A stretch of 64,000 nucleotides of DNA from Hermatobates lingyangjiaoensis (GCA_026182355.1 JAPFBL010001928.1:4721001-4785000), one strand, 5' to 3'. Shown: positions 13,801-23,739, counted from the first letter of the stretch. Notes: generated by a model not told the origin, from the letters alone. Numbers and translations are program-made.

Positions 13801-13919
13801 GCTTGTTGTTGATCCACAGGTCTTTTTGAAGGAGATGATTCTAGCAATTCTACTTGTCTTCTTTCAGAAATAGAATTGCGATGGTAACCAAAATAATCAA
13901 TACTTCCATATTCAGCCAT
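9311..13919 (-). CDS. CRAL-TRIO lipid-transfer protein (clavesin / alpha-TTP-like), five exons
   Basis: Predicted lipid-binding cytosolic protein of the SEC14/CRAL-TRIO family. Exons (minus strand): 13760-13919, 13478-13682, 13165-13339, 9537-9698 and 9311-9454. All four introns are GT-AG and phases join in frame to 281 residues plus TAA at 9311-9313. The helical CRAL-TRIO N domain spans roughly residues 40-110 with DDAFILKFLRARKM. The lipid-binding lobe follows with [39 protein letters not shown] and HGNNLSTLHEHI, all typical of clavesin and alpha-tocopherol-transfer proteins. The length matches alpha-TTP (about 278) and is shorter than vertebrate clavesins (about 330-350). I chose the ATG at 13917-13919; an in-frame ATG four codons upstream (13929-13931) is possible. 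A weak donor at 9325-9324 could instead splice to an unseen C-terminal exon. Ligand specificity cannot be told. Confidence 0.88.
9537..9698 (-). CDS. CRAL-TRIO gene exon 4
   Basis: Acceptor tattttag, donor gtaataa, exactly 54 codons. It encodes VTSLTPKTVKLMIEGL, then [17 protein letters not shown] and the basic FLKEKTKKK segment that in relatives contacts phosphoinositides. It is separated from exon 3 by about 3.5 kb of transposon-filled intron. Confidence 0.9.
10797..10831 (+). mobile_element. Helitron 3' terminus
   Basis: A perfect hairpin (CCGTC, ACA loop, GACGG at 10806-10818) sits 9 nt before a terminal CTAG (10828-10831) followed by T, the standard Helitron 3' structure. The terminus closely matches that of the complete element at 57896-58309. 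I could not find its 5' TC end, so the element's length to the left is unknown. It lies in intron 3 of the CRAL-TRIO gene, antisense to it. Confidence 0.65.
10832..10864 (+). repeat. (TA)n microsatellite
   Basis: About 16 TA units lie between the Helitron 3' end and a hairpin repeat. Confidence 0.9.
10865..10932. repeat. 27-bp perfect inverted repeat
   Basis: GAACGTATAAGCCACAAGG and following bases (10865-10891) are exactly reversed at 10906-10932 around a 14-nt loop. The stretch after it (CATCACGTGTTTATTGTGAT) is shared with the tails of families A and E, so this is a minimal head-to-head PLE end without a ribozyme core. Confidence 0.7.
11198..11245 (+). ncRNA. decayed hammerhead motif, family B
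   Basis: CAGATGA, GACGGTTGATAC, then AAAATTTGAGACTATAAG align with family B at 37 and 63 kb. A partner in inverted orientation is at about 11060-11095. Core substitutions at C3/U4 and G12 make activity unlikely. Confidence 0.4.
11535..11569 (-). ncRNA. hammerhead motif with A9G lesion, family E
   Basis: Stem I GCUCU pairs with AGCGC imperfectly. The box reads CUGAUGG instead of CUGAUGA. GAAA is present and stem III is AGGUCU. It lies in sense orientation in intron 3 of the CRAL-TRIO gene. The lesion predicts no cleavage. Confidence 0.5.
11641..11675 (+). ncRNA. hammerhead motif, family E
   Basis: Stem I GCUCU / AGAGC, box CUGAUGA, a tiny stem II (AUAUAUU), then GAAA. Stem III reads AGGCAU rather than the palindromic AGGCCU at 36 kb, so dimer stem III is weakened. 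Confidence 0.55.
12497..12655. repeat. family A PLE end, partly inverted
   Basis: AGATTTCACATAAACACGTG, then AATCAATGATCAAACCACAA and a minus-strand hammerhead; a second TTATTGTGGTTTGATCATTG follows in inverse orientation. The right arm lacks its ribozyme. Confidence 0.7.
12561..12603 (-). ncRNA. hammerhead motif, family A, damaged stem III
   Basis: Stem I GACU/AGUC, box CUGAUGA, extra A, stem II GACCG/UGGUU. GAAA is followed wrongly: the box reads GAAC, so the first stem III base is lost. Sense orientation in intron 3 of the CRAL-TRIO gene. Confidence 0.55.
13165..13339 (-). CDS. CRAL-TRIO gene exon 3
   Basis: Acceptor ttttacag, donor gtaagc. It encodes RGRSIIVFFCSNWD through [16 protein letters not shown], the start of the lipid-binding lobe with its characteristic central beta strand. 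Ends in phase 0. Confidence 0.9.
13478..13682 (-). CDS. CRAL-TRIO gene exon 2
   Basis: Acceptor ttttttag, donor gtgagat. It encodes VNRSDDAFILKFLRARK through GVLPDKD, the core of the CRAL-TRIO N-terminal domain. The split Gly codon with exon 1 and split Arg codon with exon 3 both resolve in frame. Confidence 0.9.
13760..13919 (-). CDS. CRAL-TRIO gene exon 1
   Basis: Begins MAEYGSIDYFGYHR and ends RSIIQSRKN plus one base before donor gtttgg. It encodes the variable N-terminus and the first helix of the CRAL-TRIO N domain. Intron 1 is only 77 bp. Confidence 0.8.
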
Positions 13920-16468
13920 TTCAGTAAACAATCATCACTGTGACATGAATATCAATTACAGGAAATAAAGGCTGGCACTATGAATAACAAAGAAAATATA
14001 AATTTACTATTGATGAAGAACCTTTTATATGTCTCAAGAAGTCTAAAAAACTACAAACAATAATTAATACGTTAATGCTACGAATGACTCATTGTCACTA
14101 TGGTAAATCAAACTGTATTTACAAATAAGGAGGGTTAACAGAGGCTATCCGTCTGACATGAACAGTGTTACCTTTCTAGTGAACATAAAACTGTGTTTAA
14201 AAGATTTAATCTTAAAATATTATATATACTTTAAAAATTATATTAATTAACATTTCATTAACTACTGTATTCTATTAGGACGCTAATTGACCACCTGCTG
14301 AAGGTTTTGTGTTCAATGTAATTTACATTTCAAATAACACTGGTATTTGTAATATTATAATATTTTATTATTTATAAAAATTATTTAAAAAAATACACTG
14401 TGGATGAATTAAGTAGCACTAGGAAATCAAATTGCTATTACTTTAATTCATCAAATCGAATTCAAATAGAATCAAATAGAATAGAGGTGCTTAGGGAAGT
14501 CATTATGACTTGGTCTAATTTTCTAATAATATTAATATAACATTATTATTAATCCTAATTATTAATAATATAATCTGACACAAAGATCGTAGTCATATTA
14601 ATAATATTGAATGTAAGATATTTTACGGTAATTATCAGAAATGGTAGTGTTGAATTATAATAATGTAATTATTTAGTCGATGAAGTATGATTATTAATTC
14701 AAATATTAAATTAATTCTTTCAGCTCTGACTTATTTATAAATTTAAAAAGCAATCTGAAGGTTATAAAAAAAGTTTAATTAGTTTACCTCATTAATAGCT
14801 CAAAAACAAAAGGTAAGAACTTGTTAATTTAAATCGTAACTACGGGTGAAGCGAAGTATTTGAAATAATAATTATTTTGCTACCATACTAAAATTATTAA
14901 TAACTTTTAACAGACAAACGCTGATGGAACTCAAGTAGATCTAAATATTATTCAAGCACCACTTAATATGTAATGAAGCTTATATAATACTTCAAATAGG
15001 ATTATTTAACAAAGCTTGTTTAAAAATTAAATAACTGTAATCCATCTACTTTCAAGTGCAATTTTAATTAAACTTATTCACATTATGGAAAATATGTGAA
15101 ACTGATGGAGCGATTACAGAAATTAAAATGATAGCTGATCACTTGTAATGATTTTTAATTCAAAGACGGAGGTGATTACACATATTCAGCTATTTTCTTG
15201 TTTATAGTTTGAACCAATTTTAATAGTTACGTTGAGTACATCGGTTTTCTCTGGATCAGTGACGTTAAGCTACACTGGTTTGGTTGCTACATTACAATTT
15301 GGGTTACACTGCGTGGCATAAACGTATTAGTAGCTTGACTTTCTACGTTTAATAAGTATGGAATAATAAAGAGCCACCGTTTCGACAGTAGATTATTGTG
15401 GCGTTAGGATGAGGAGACTAGTGGTCATAGGTCCAAAGGGACTAAGTACAGTAGGGTCTTGACTTACAAACATACTAACATACCATTATTTCGATATATG
15501 ATATTAATTTTGAACCAAAATTCATCTCGATATACGAAGATTTGTTTGAAATACGACGTAAAATGAAGCGTCGCATAATGACCATAATGAAACGAGTGGA
15601 AGTGAAATAAAGGAAAAAAAACAGTCTGAACTGAGTGAAAGTTTAGAAGCTCAAGGTGAAAATTAGAAAGAAGAGTAAAAAAAAAACAGAATTAAAAAAA
15701 ATTCTCTCACAGAACAAACATAATAACTTAGGTTTCATTTTATGTTAATAGAAGCATACAATTTAAAACAAGAAAAATAAATGAGATAAGTTACGTATTA
15801 TAAATTAAAGTATAAGTTACGGACGCTCCACGTCCACGTATTCTCCTCTACCGCCTTTATCCACCAGTCCCTAAGGTATAGCTACGTTCAATTCTTTATT
15901 TGTTTTAAATTTAATTTAATTGATCTCTATTTATATTTTTGTGTTATTTATACCCAGTAATTGAATATTTATTCAAGATTTATCTAAAGTTTTTGGGCTG
16001 TGGAACATATTAGTCGAATTATTATGTATTCTTATTGGAAAATTAGTTTCGGTATAAGACAATTTCTATATATGAAGTTGGTCCCGAAACAAATCAAACT
16101 CTTAAGTCACTTAGTATAGTCATAGAGTTTTATATTACTACAGCCGTCAAAGAACTGGAAATTGTTTCCTTGACCTATCACCTATGACTTAAACGATTTT
16201 ATTTTGAGTATATTTCAAGTATAACTACTTGTTATCAGGTAGCAGTGAAACCATGACCTTTAGTCATACAACAAACAGTGAAATCTGTGTTTGTTTGTAG
16301 TCCTTTAAAAATATTTTACCCGAAATCTGAAGATATTCGTACACTGAAAACAAACACTGTATTTGAAATAGCAAGCTGATATAGCAGCAAACCTTTCGCG
16401 GTATTACAACATTCCGAAATATACATCCTGCTCTTCTTCACCCAGATGGTCTGTCGCGTCTTGACTTT
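13920..16468. other. AT-rich flank upstream of the CRAL-TRIO gene
   Basis: Presumed promoter side of the minus-strand gene. No TATA box or CpG-rich segment stands out and no transcription start can be placed. Weak similarity of 14830-14990 to the interior of the 58 kb Helitron is possible. Nothing else recognised. Confidence 0.45.
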
Positions 16469-16476
16469 TTCTATAC

Positions 16477-16964
16477 CAAGGGTGTCAAACTAATTTCGTT
16501 TTGGGGGCCGAATACAGCTTAGCTTGATCTGAAGCGGGCCGAGCCAGTAAGCTAATTGCAAAATTAGATAGAACTAACAATAAGTTCACCTTTATCTTTG
16601 TATCAGTCACTAATACTAATAAATAGTACAAAGAAGATAAGTCAATTATAAAAATCTTTATTCAAATTCGACACTTTGTATCCACTTTATCCTTTTTGAA
16701 ACAGATATTTCGCTGGTGAAGGTGCGAGTACAACGAAAAAGTGGATAATGCGCCAAGAGACGTTCGATTCTTGTGTTAGTTTTTTGTCTAAGTGTTCCTA
16801 CCATGTTCTCTGCGCGTACTAGAATACTCTTCCCCTAGCAAATAATATATGATCCACAGGTTTTTAAGGAAATTAGAGTAAACTGATTCTTTTTTTATAC
16901 TAATGCAGATTTACCCCAATGGCTGGACCGAATCCCCAAGTGGGCAGTATGTTTGACACCCCTG
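16477..16964. mobile_element. non-autonomous hAT element (488 bp)
   Basis: Terminal inverted repeats CAAGGGTGTCAAACTAAT (left) and, reversed, CAGGGGTGTCAAACATACTG (right) match the CAGGGGTGTCAAAC ends common to animal hAT elements, including the GG(C)CCGAAT sub-terminal motif. The element is flanked by an 8-bp target-site duplication, TTCTATAC at 16469-16476 and CTCTATAC at 16965-16972, with one mismatch. There is no transposase frame, so it depended on a helper. Confidence 0.85.
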
Positions 16965-17358
16965 CTCTATACATTCACACTATGAAGGAAGAGGCTCTAT
17001 TTTCAAAGGTCGTCAACCAGGTAACAATCTTGTCTACTTATCTGTCACGGTTATTGTCTGCGGTACAATTTCAAGAGCAAAAATGAAAGTCGACTTTATT
17101 TTAGAGCTCTTGAGCTCTAAAAATGTTCATGTGCATGAACCAAGTCACGCGATGCACCGTTAACTTGTCATAATTAATTAAACATACTTATGCACTTACG
17201 GTAAGCGCCCTTTGATTAAGTCAACTTTATATAATTATTGGAAGCTTTCTTATAATATTTAATAATTTTATATTTTATTGCTTTCATTTGTTATTACAGT
17301 CATACAAACATCAATGGTGTTTGTATTGAAGAGCAACAATGATAAGGATATGTTTGTG

Positions 17359-17424
17359 CACATGAATGTCACATGAATGTTACATGAATGTCACAAGAAT
17401 GTCACATGAATGTCACATGAATGA
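17359..17424 (+). repeat. 11-bp minisatellite, six units
   Basis: Six near-identical units of CACATGAATGT with three single-base differences. Confidence 0.85.
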
Positions 17425-17799
17425 CGGTTCCAACTTTTTTAAATTACTTGACACTGATCAGTTAAAAAAGAATGAAATATCTTACCTCGTAAATTACGAA
17501 ATAAGATGTTTAGTTTTTGTTTAATTAGACAAACTAACAATTATAATTTTACATATTTAGATAGCCTGAAGGGTTATGAATCACTGGTTATAAGGAATTA
17601 AAAATGTTATTTCAATTAAGTGAAGAGTTTCCGGTAGTTATAATATTCATTTGATACGAGATTTTAGGCTGCTGTCGTAAGGATGGTTGGAATCAATTGT
17701 AAAACAGATGGCTTCTTAAACATCTCAAGGAAGATGAATAATGGAGCATTATAAAAGCGTGATCAAATTGTAAATGATGAGTTCGGATAGAAGGTTAAA

Positions 17800-18090
17800 A
17801 GAAAAAGGAAAGATGGTCGATTTGGAGGCGGCTTGAAGCTGCGCAGTGGGCCGCCTCCCAGAGATCGATGACGCCGGGGGCCGGAGGCAGTGTGGAGCTC
17901 GACCTCCGGCGCCACAACAGCATCATGTCAGTAAAGGTAAGTGGGGGGAGGAGGGCACACTCCCATTCAGTCGCTGTCTAGGCCTCACTCTGCTTTTACA
18001 GTATCCCGAAAGCCCCCGCCGCTCTATCGCGGGACCGCGCCTCGCATTTCTATCTGCCCCAACCGTCCTTAATGCTCTAGCAACTCCAAA
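17800..18090 (+). other. GC-rich segment with splice-like signals, unassigned
   Basis: An abrupt GC-rich block in AT-rich DNA. On the plus strand CAGTAAAG is followed by a perfect donor gtaagt (about 17937), about 60 bp later an acceptor tgcttttacag (about 18001), then about 90 bp GC-rich sequence ending CTCCAAA before another gtaagt (about 18090). This could be two 5' exons of a gene running right or the promoter/5' end of a LINE. The frame 17846-18094 crosses the putative intron and matches nothing I know. Confidence 0.35.
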
Positions 18091-18368
18091 GTAAGTCCCA
18101 TCTCTTCATTCATGAATCCAAGAGACTCTTGTCTTACTCTAACCAACATCCGTAAACCATCAACATTCACTCTACCACTCTCAGTCAATTACCCTAGTCA
18201 AGTTCACATTGTTCATTCATTCACATTGTTAGCATTATAGAGGCCATAACATCTTCTACCTGTTGACTAGTTCGCAAGAATCATTTTAATACTTTTAATC
18301 TAGCCATGTATATTTCTAAGAATATAATATTGAAATTGTCATTACTTATAGCTATAGAGCATACTTTA

Positions 18369-18369
<1 letters not shown>

Positions 18370-18406
<37 letters not shown>

Positions 18407-18448
18407 CACACACATTTTATATGTATATATGTGCCCGTGTAAGAGAGA

Positions 18449-18542
<94 letters not shown>

Positions 18543-18558
18543 TGTGTGTGTGTGCATG
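18370..18558 (+). repeat. compound (CA)n-(TA)n-(TG)n microsatellite
   Basis: (CA)n at about 18369-18412, (TA)n at 18454-18486 and (TG)n at 18487-18558. Frames across it are artefacts. Confidence 0.9.
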
Positions 18559-19182
18559 TGTATGCGGTGCGTGTTTCTATATAAAGTATAAGAGAAAAAG
18601 CCGGTACACTTTTTTACAGGAGAAATCTTAACAACGCACGCACGTCATTATTTTAACATCCAGCATCATAAAGAGAAGAATATATGCTAAATTAAACAGC
18701 AGAGAATCATACTCGTATATGCATAAAATATATTGTAAAAACTCAGAAATACAAAAGAGAAGGTAAACGTTGACGTTTTTCTATATTTTGGAACCATGAT
18801 GTCCTCAGAAGAAAAGTTTAGAAGACAAATATATAGATATGAAACACTCACAACTGTCCAAAGTGATACAGCATCAATATGCTAGAGATATAAATCGTTA
18901 CAGCATTTCAGTTTAAAAATGTGGATGAAATCGACGTATAAACGACAGTATGGCATTCTGATTGGGTTTAAAACCTTTTAAGAAGCACTGATAATGGTCC
19001 ATACCTAAGCCTCATTTAAACTGCCATAGTCCTTAAAACAGCTTTATATTCTAGTTTTTATACATGCTTACATGCATATATATATATATATATAATTGAT
19101 AAAAGTATCGACCGTGCAATAGAAACAAAACTAAAGTTTATCGGGACTCAGTCAGTTCTTCAGGTTCAAATTAAACTCTTAA

Positions 19183-19226
19183 TGCCAACGTTTAGGTTTT
19201 TATTTAAAATCTTTTTCATAGACAGA
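19183..19226 (-). ncRNA. hammerhead-like motif, variant core, family H
   Basis: Left-arm copy. Stem I around GUC/GGC, variant core UAUGAAAA and stem II AGAUUUU/AAAACC. GAAA has become UAAA. Decayed. Confidence 0.4.
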
Positions 19227-19297
19227 AGTATACATTTTGAAACAGAAAAACTAAGTATTACATTACAAATTATTTTACAAAGAAAAATTTATACTTC

Positions 19298-19339
19298 TGC
19301 CTATGAAAAAGGTTTTACATAAAAACCAAAACGTTGGCA
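19298..19339 (+). ncRNA. hammerhead-like motif, variant core, family H
   Basis: Right-arm copy. Stem I UGCC/GGCA, core UAUGAAAAA, stem II GGUUUU with an A-rich partner, then AAAACGUU where GAAACGUU is expected (G12 changed). Confidence 0.45.
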
Positions 19340-19429
19340 TTTAGAGGTTAATTTGAACCTGAAGAACTGACCCAGTCCCAATAAACTTTGGTTTTGTTTC
19401 TATTCCAGGGTCGATACTTTTATATATAT

Positions 19430-19575
19430 ATCAATGATCAAACCACAATAAGAAAATGACTGTCGAAGACCGCTTGTTACGGTTGAAAGATCTTAGTCTT
19501 GTTTTCCCATTTTCTTATTGTGGTTTGATCATTGATTGTTATTTCACGTGTTTATGTGAAATCTTTATATATATA
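19430..19575. repeat. family A hairpin flanked by (TA)n
   Basis: ATCAATGATCAAACCACAAT at the left is mirrored by ATTGTGGTTTGATCATTGAT at the right, followed by the family A tail TTATTTCACGTGTTTATGTG. The single plus-strand ribozyme core is at 19458-19499. Confidence 0.75.
19458..19499 (+). ncRNA. hammerhead motif, family A, deleted box
   Basis: Stem II GACCG/CGGUU, GAAA, stem III AGAUCU and 3' stem I AGUC are intact, but the CUGACGA box is reduced to GUCGA by a small deletion. Confidence 0.5.
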
Positions 19576-19611
19576 TATATGATCAAATCACAATAAGAAA
19601 TGGGAAAACAA

Positions 19612-19654
19612 GACTAAGATCTTTCAACCGTAACAAGCGGTCTTCGTCAGAGTC
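19612..19654 (-). ncRNA. hammerhead ribozyme motif, family A, intact core
   Basis: Minus strand: stem I GACU/AGUC (4 bp), CUGACGA, one extra A, stem II GACCG/CGGUU (5 bp including a G-U) with a 7-nt loop, GAAA, self-complementary stem III AGAUCU and U at the cleavage position. All consensus core bases are present. The tiny stem III is typical of PLE-associated hammerheads that work as dimers. Confidence 0.75.
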
Positions 19655-19688
19655 AAAAATCCACTTTTTCACGTGTTTATGTGAAATC

Positions 19689-19728
<40 letters not shown>

Positions 19729-19827
19729 CTATATATATACAGTCTAGTCCAAGGTTTTGTCTGGTTAACATTGTTGTTCCTTTAAATAATGTAAATTTCA
19801 TTTTCTTAGTTAAAAAAGTCTTACTTC

Positions 19828-19869
19828 TGCCTATGAAAAAGGTTTTAAATAAAACCGGAACGTTGGCAA
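19828..19869 (+). ncRNA. hammerhead-like motif, variant core, family H
   Basis: Stem I UGCC/GGCA, core UAUGAAAAA and stem II GGUUUU/AAAACC. GAAA is GGAA here. Solo copy followed by the family H tail toward the (TA)n at 19934. Confidence 0.5.
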
Positions 19870-20039
19870 CGAGAGTTTGATTTTTCATCCTGGAAAATTG
19901 ACCGAACCCCAATTAGAGAACACACCTCTCTCTATATATATATGTATATAACAAATTCAATAATATATCAACCGTTGGAAAGAATAGGTGTATAAGGTGT
20001 AAAGTAATGAGACAACTGTTTGACTGAACATTTTACTTT

Positions 20040-20592
20040 CCTCGCCTTCTTATCCCACTGCAAGCTTCCGCTCGGAGTTTGTTGATTTTATTTACAGCTA
20101 TTGCTCACCTAAAGGACTCCAAAGTAAATATTTGTTCAATCACCCCAAACTCTCGTCGTTTCCCCATTCTTTTACCTGTTCTGTCCTGAAAATTCTCTAG
20201 ATTCAGGAAAGCAGATTGTTTATTGTTAGTATAGCGTCACCGAACACTATTTTATTGACACTACCCACCGGCCTCTTGTTCCCATTTCATCTGTAATGAC
20301 TCATGTCATATCTACCAAAAAAATTGACAAGCTTTCAAAACATACTATTCTACTGGTTACAATAGATGTAATTTCGTTATATTCCGTTATAAACCAAGAC
20401 GAAGGTTGCTTTCTTTCGTTACGTCCTTACCCCACAACCTACACTCTTCATTCTCCACTGTTTCTATCATACTCCTCCCACACTTTAACTTCAAACAGAA
20501 TTCTCTTAAATTATACGGTAAATATTACCTTCAGATTAACGGTACAACCGTACAAGTATATCGCTAGAATCTTTTTGGCGAAAGTTGATTAA
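20040..20592 (+). pseudogene. Penelope-like reverse transcriptase remnant
   Basis: In changing frames the plus strand gives a segment like PLE RT motif A (HTILLVTIDVISLYSVINQDEG) and about 50 codons on a motif B-like YYLQINGTTVQVY followed by IFLAKVD. In intact PLEs these are LLVTMDVSSLYTNI..EG and YLQINGTAMGT..ANIFMG. At least one frameshift and upstream stops show it is dead. No GIY-YIG part follows. Confidence 0.65.
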
Positions 20593-20599
20593 AACTTTC

Positions 20600-20766
20600 T
20601 AAACACTACTCCCTTTGATTGACCCACTTTTTTGATCTTTTGTTTTACTATAAGTAACCATAAAAATATGGTAATATAATAACCATAAAAAATACGATTT
20701 CGATATTGTAATAGAATTACACGTTTAGAGAACCCCTGGTATGTATGTGTATGAGGGCGGGGTTGA

Positions 20767-20810
<44 letters not shown>

Positions 20811-22005
20811 TTATGCTAGTGTGTGCTTATGTGTTTGGGTGGGATATGTTTGTATATATAAAAAAGTTTGTAATCACTCAACATCGATGGATAATTCTGA
20901 ATTACACCAAAAAACACCCCTTCTAGTGTAGATGAGCTGTATATTTTTTCTACAATATTAACTCATGAAAAGTTTAGTTTATTGTCCAGTATGTTTTGTT
21001 ACACACTATTTTTTTACTGAAATGATAATTACCAGCTATTTTTGAACTAATATTATCATCAAAAGAAAAAAAATTAAAAAGTTTTTGCTTAAGGAAAATG
21101 TTAGGATTTTCAAAAAATATAAATATGTTAACTTATGATTGAATCATAAAGTTTGAAAACATGATGGTTACACCGCTTGATGGATCATAAAGAAATATCA
21201 CTTCACGGAAGTCAGGAGAGAAAGCTATATATTTTTTGGAAAACATCACTGAAGGAAAAAGGTATTATGGTATGTTTTGTGAAAGCAGCAGACATTTTTT
21301 TTTCTGTTGAACTACTAAATCTAGAACTTTGAAAGTTTTGCAATTCAAAAATTAAAATTCAAAAATTAATTTTTATAGTTAAATTTTCAATTTTCAGTTA
21401 ATCAAAAAGAAATATTTATCATTTAAAAAAAAATTTAACAACTTTAGACTATTTTTGCTAGAAGTAGACAAAACTCAATTTCTAATAATTCCCTATCTGT
21501 CCGACTTGTTTGATTTGATTACATTAATTTCAAACATTTTTCATTAGAATCGAGTGATTCTTTATTAGTCAATGAAGTATTTTTTAAATATCTTGATGTT
21601 TTTAAAGAATTCATTTGACATAGAAAAATATTTTAAGAAACTATTAAATCTTTGAAATTATTAAAATGAATATGACAAAGACGTATAAAGTACGAGTAAT
21701 TTAGGCAAGATATTGCATCCTTCATTGCATTATCATACTGATTCAATAATATATGTTTAGTAGAATTATTAATAGTTATAACTAATAGTTTTAATATTAA
21801 TGAACATACATAGTTATAAGTTAGTAATGTAAGTGAATATGATATATGGATGCCGCTTTGGTATATGATTCAGCGGAGGCAAGATCTCTTGAGTTTGAAC
21901 TGTACTTTGTTAGGTAGTCTCACAGATCAATACGTTTAAAGGATTTTTGTTTTCGTTTTAACATAACTTTCTCATTTCTATATTAGTTACCATAACGTGT
22001 AGTCG
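20600..22005. other. AT-rich stretch with a (TG)n run
   Basis: (TG)n at about 20770-20805. The remainder is AT-rich and I recognise nothing in it. Confidence 0.6.
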
Positions 22006-22008
22006 TGA

Positions 22009-22172
22009 GGTTGCAGTGGTCATCCCATGAGAGAACACACATATACCGAAGATTGACCCTTTATGATACCACACAATGGATATTCTACATTGGTAGCCCT
22101 AAATTTTTCCTAACTCAATTGTGTTTAAGAGTAGGGATCTATAACGAGTACTTGATATCGTACAGGTTCGAT
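22009..22172 (-). mobile_element. tRNA-derived SINE, 3' part only, old
   Basis: The reverse complement matches the 3' two-thirds of the SINE at 31463-31787: the ATCGTACAGG segment, the CCTAACTCAA-GTG-TTTAGAGTAGGG segment, the CCACACAATG and TTGCAGTGG segments. The tRNA-like head is missing and divergence is high. Confidence 0.6.
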
Positions 22173-22829
22173 ATCAGGTTATAACTTGTTTCTCTCTAGC
22201 TTGAATAAATGGACCAGAGTGAGTATCGAACAATGGATCTACGAGCCTTGAGGCAATCACCTCAAAAAATCACCTTGAAAAATCAGTTTCAAGTTTTGAC
22301 GGATTTGCAAACTTTGAGGCCTTCTGTATAAATTTCCATGATGCTCTCCCTTGTGTGCCTGGGTTGATGTCTATCAAGAATAGTCTTAACGTCAAATAGG
22401 TCGCAGCCTTTGATAAATTTTAATGACATTTGACAGTCTTGGTGTGAGAAATAATCTCATTGCATTCAAGTCTTACATGGGAAATGCTCATTATCATTCT
22501 TTATGCTAAAACATTAATAGTGAAGCCCACTGTTCTAATGATTCTATAAAATTTTAAATCTCTTATTGCTAAGTATAATATATGTATAACTATAGGAACA
22601 GTTAAAAGACGAAGCTGATGGAGTCTCCACGTAGAGAAGCTAATGTTTAATACAGTAGGCGCCTTAAACTCTTTAACATCCCAAAAAGGTGTGAGCCCAT
22701 ACCACTGCATAAAGTGGAAATATTTTTGATGAACAACTAACCAATCATATATATATATATATAAAGATTTAACATAAACACGTGAAATAACAATCAATGA
22801 TCAAACCACAATAAGAAATGGGAAAACAA

Positions 22830-22872
22830 GACTAAGATATTTCAACCGTAACAAGCGGTCTTCATCAGAGTC
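22830..22872 (-). ncRNA. hammerhead motif, family A, stem III changed
   Basis: Stem I GACU/AGUC, CUGAUGA, extra A, stem II GACCG/CGGUU and GAAA all intact. Stem III is AUAUCU instead of AGAUCU, which removes its self-complementarity. Confidence 0.65.
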
Positions 22873-22918
22873 AAAACCCAACTGAACACTAGATGCAGAA
22901 AACATCTCAGATGTTTTT

Positions 22919-22959
22919 GACTCTGACGAAGACCGCTTGTTACTTGAAAGATCTTAGTC
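22919..22959 (+). ncRNA. hammerhead motif, family A, stem II deletion
   Basis: CUGACGA, GAAA, AGAUCU and stem I are intact, but two bases are deleted from the 3' side of stem II (UUACUUGAAA). Confidence 0.6.
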
Positions 22960-23026
22960 TTGTTTTCCCATTTCTTATTGTGGTTTGATCATTGATATAT
23001 ATATATATATATATATATATAATAAA

Positions 23027-23205
23027 GATTTCACATAAACACGTGAAATAACAATCAATGATCAAATTACAATAAGAAATGGGAAAACAAGACTAAGATC
23101 ATTCAAGCGCAACAAGCGGAGTTGAGTTTTTGACTCTGACGAAGACCACTTGTTACAGTTTAAAGATTTTAGTCTTGTTTTCCAATTTCTTATTGTGATT
23201 TCATC
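23027..23205. repeat. head-to-head inverted PLE ends, family A
   Basis: Same architecture as 22762-22996, with the left ribozyme interrupted at AAGCGGAGTTGAG and a short junction. Confidence 0.75.
23132..23174 (+). ncRNA. hammerhead motif, family A, G12 lesion
   Basis: CUGACGA, stem II GACCA/CAGUU, then UAAA instead of GAAA and AGAUUU for stem III. Predicted inactive. Confidence 0.5.
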
Positions 23206-23397
23206 ATATATATATAGTTTTAATGATATATCGACCTAAAATAGAATAGGACTAAAGTAACTCAAAATTCGAACAGCTTTTCAGGTTTAAATCTAGAACT
23301 TACTACGATCGATGTACCAAACAACTGTTCATCACTAAAACAAGAATGAAAAGAAGCTGAAGAGGAAGAATATGAAAGAAGGGAGGAAGAGAAAGAG

Positions 23398-23398
<1 letters not shown>

Positions 23399-23440
<42 letters not shown>

Positions 23441-23450
23441 AGAGAGGTAT
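23399..23450 (+). repeat. (GA)n microsatellite
   Basis: About 25 GA units with one irregularity. The Ser-Leu repeat frames on the minus strand are artefacts of it. Confidence 0.9.
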
Positions 23451-23739
23451 TCGTTTTTAGTATTTCTCCGGTTACCCTCTGAAAACATACTACCGCTTCA
23501 TATTCTTTATTGATCATCTCCAGATGACAAGCTCAATCGTAGAGCTTTTCTTCTCCAGAAGACTGTCAATCCTAGTAAGGGTTTGGTCGAGTTTGTTATT
23601 TTTAGATTTATTGCACCTTTTGGTCCACTTTCCACTGTGTGTGTATTTATGTTTGTTAAAAAGACTAGCACTTATCTTTAACTGGAATTACTTCTCCTTT
23701 TTTAAGCTCTTCATAATTGAAAATGTCATCATGTAAAAT

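Larger units (their letters stand above)
19095..19425. repeat. head-to-head inverted PLE ends, family H
   Basis: The left arm (about 19100-19230) reverses the right arm (about 19292-19422). Shared landmarks run AAAAGTATCGACC, AGAAACAAAAC, GGGACT, GTCAGTTCTTCAGGTTCAAA, AATGCCAACGTTT and CATAGGCAGAAGTATA. (TA)n borders both sides. Confidence 0.8.
22762..22996. repeat. head-to-head inverted PLE ends, family A, two ribozyme motifs
   Basis: The left arm carries ACATAAACACGTGAAATAAC, AATCAATGATCAAACCACAA and a minus-strand hammerhead. The right arm carries a plus-strand hammerhead and TTGTGGTTTGATCATTGAT. (TA)n lies on both sides (22747-22761, 22995-23021). Confidence 0.8.

Noticed and set aside
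18306..18584. 92-codon repetitive frame
   Set aside because: Translation of TA and TG microsatellites.
18775..18820. Further minus-strand family C-like core
   Set aside because: Both boxes are degenerate; cannot be told from chance.
23303..23517. Ser/Leu repeat frames
   Set aside because: Translation of the (GA)n microsatellite.
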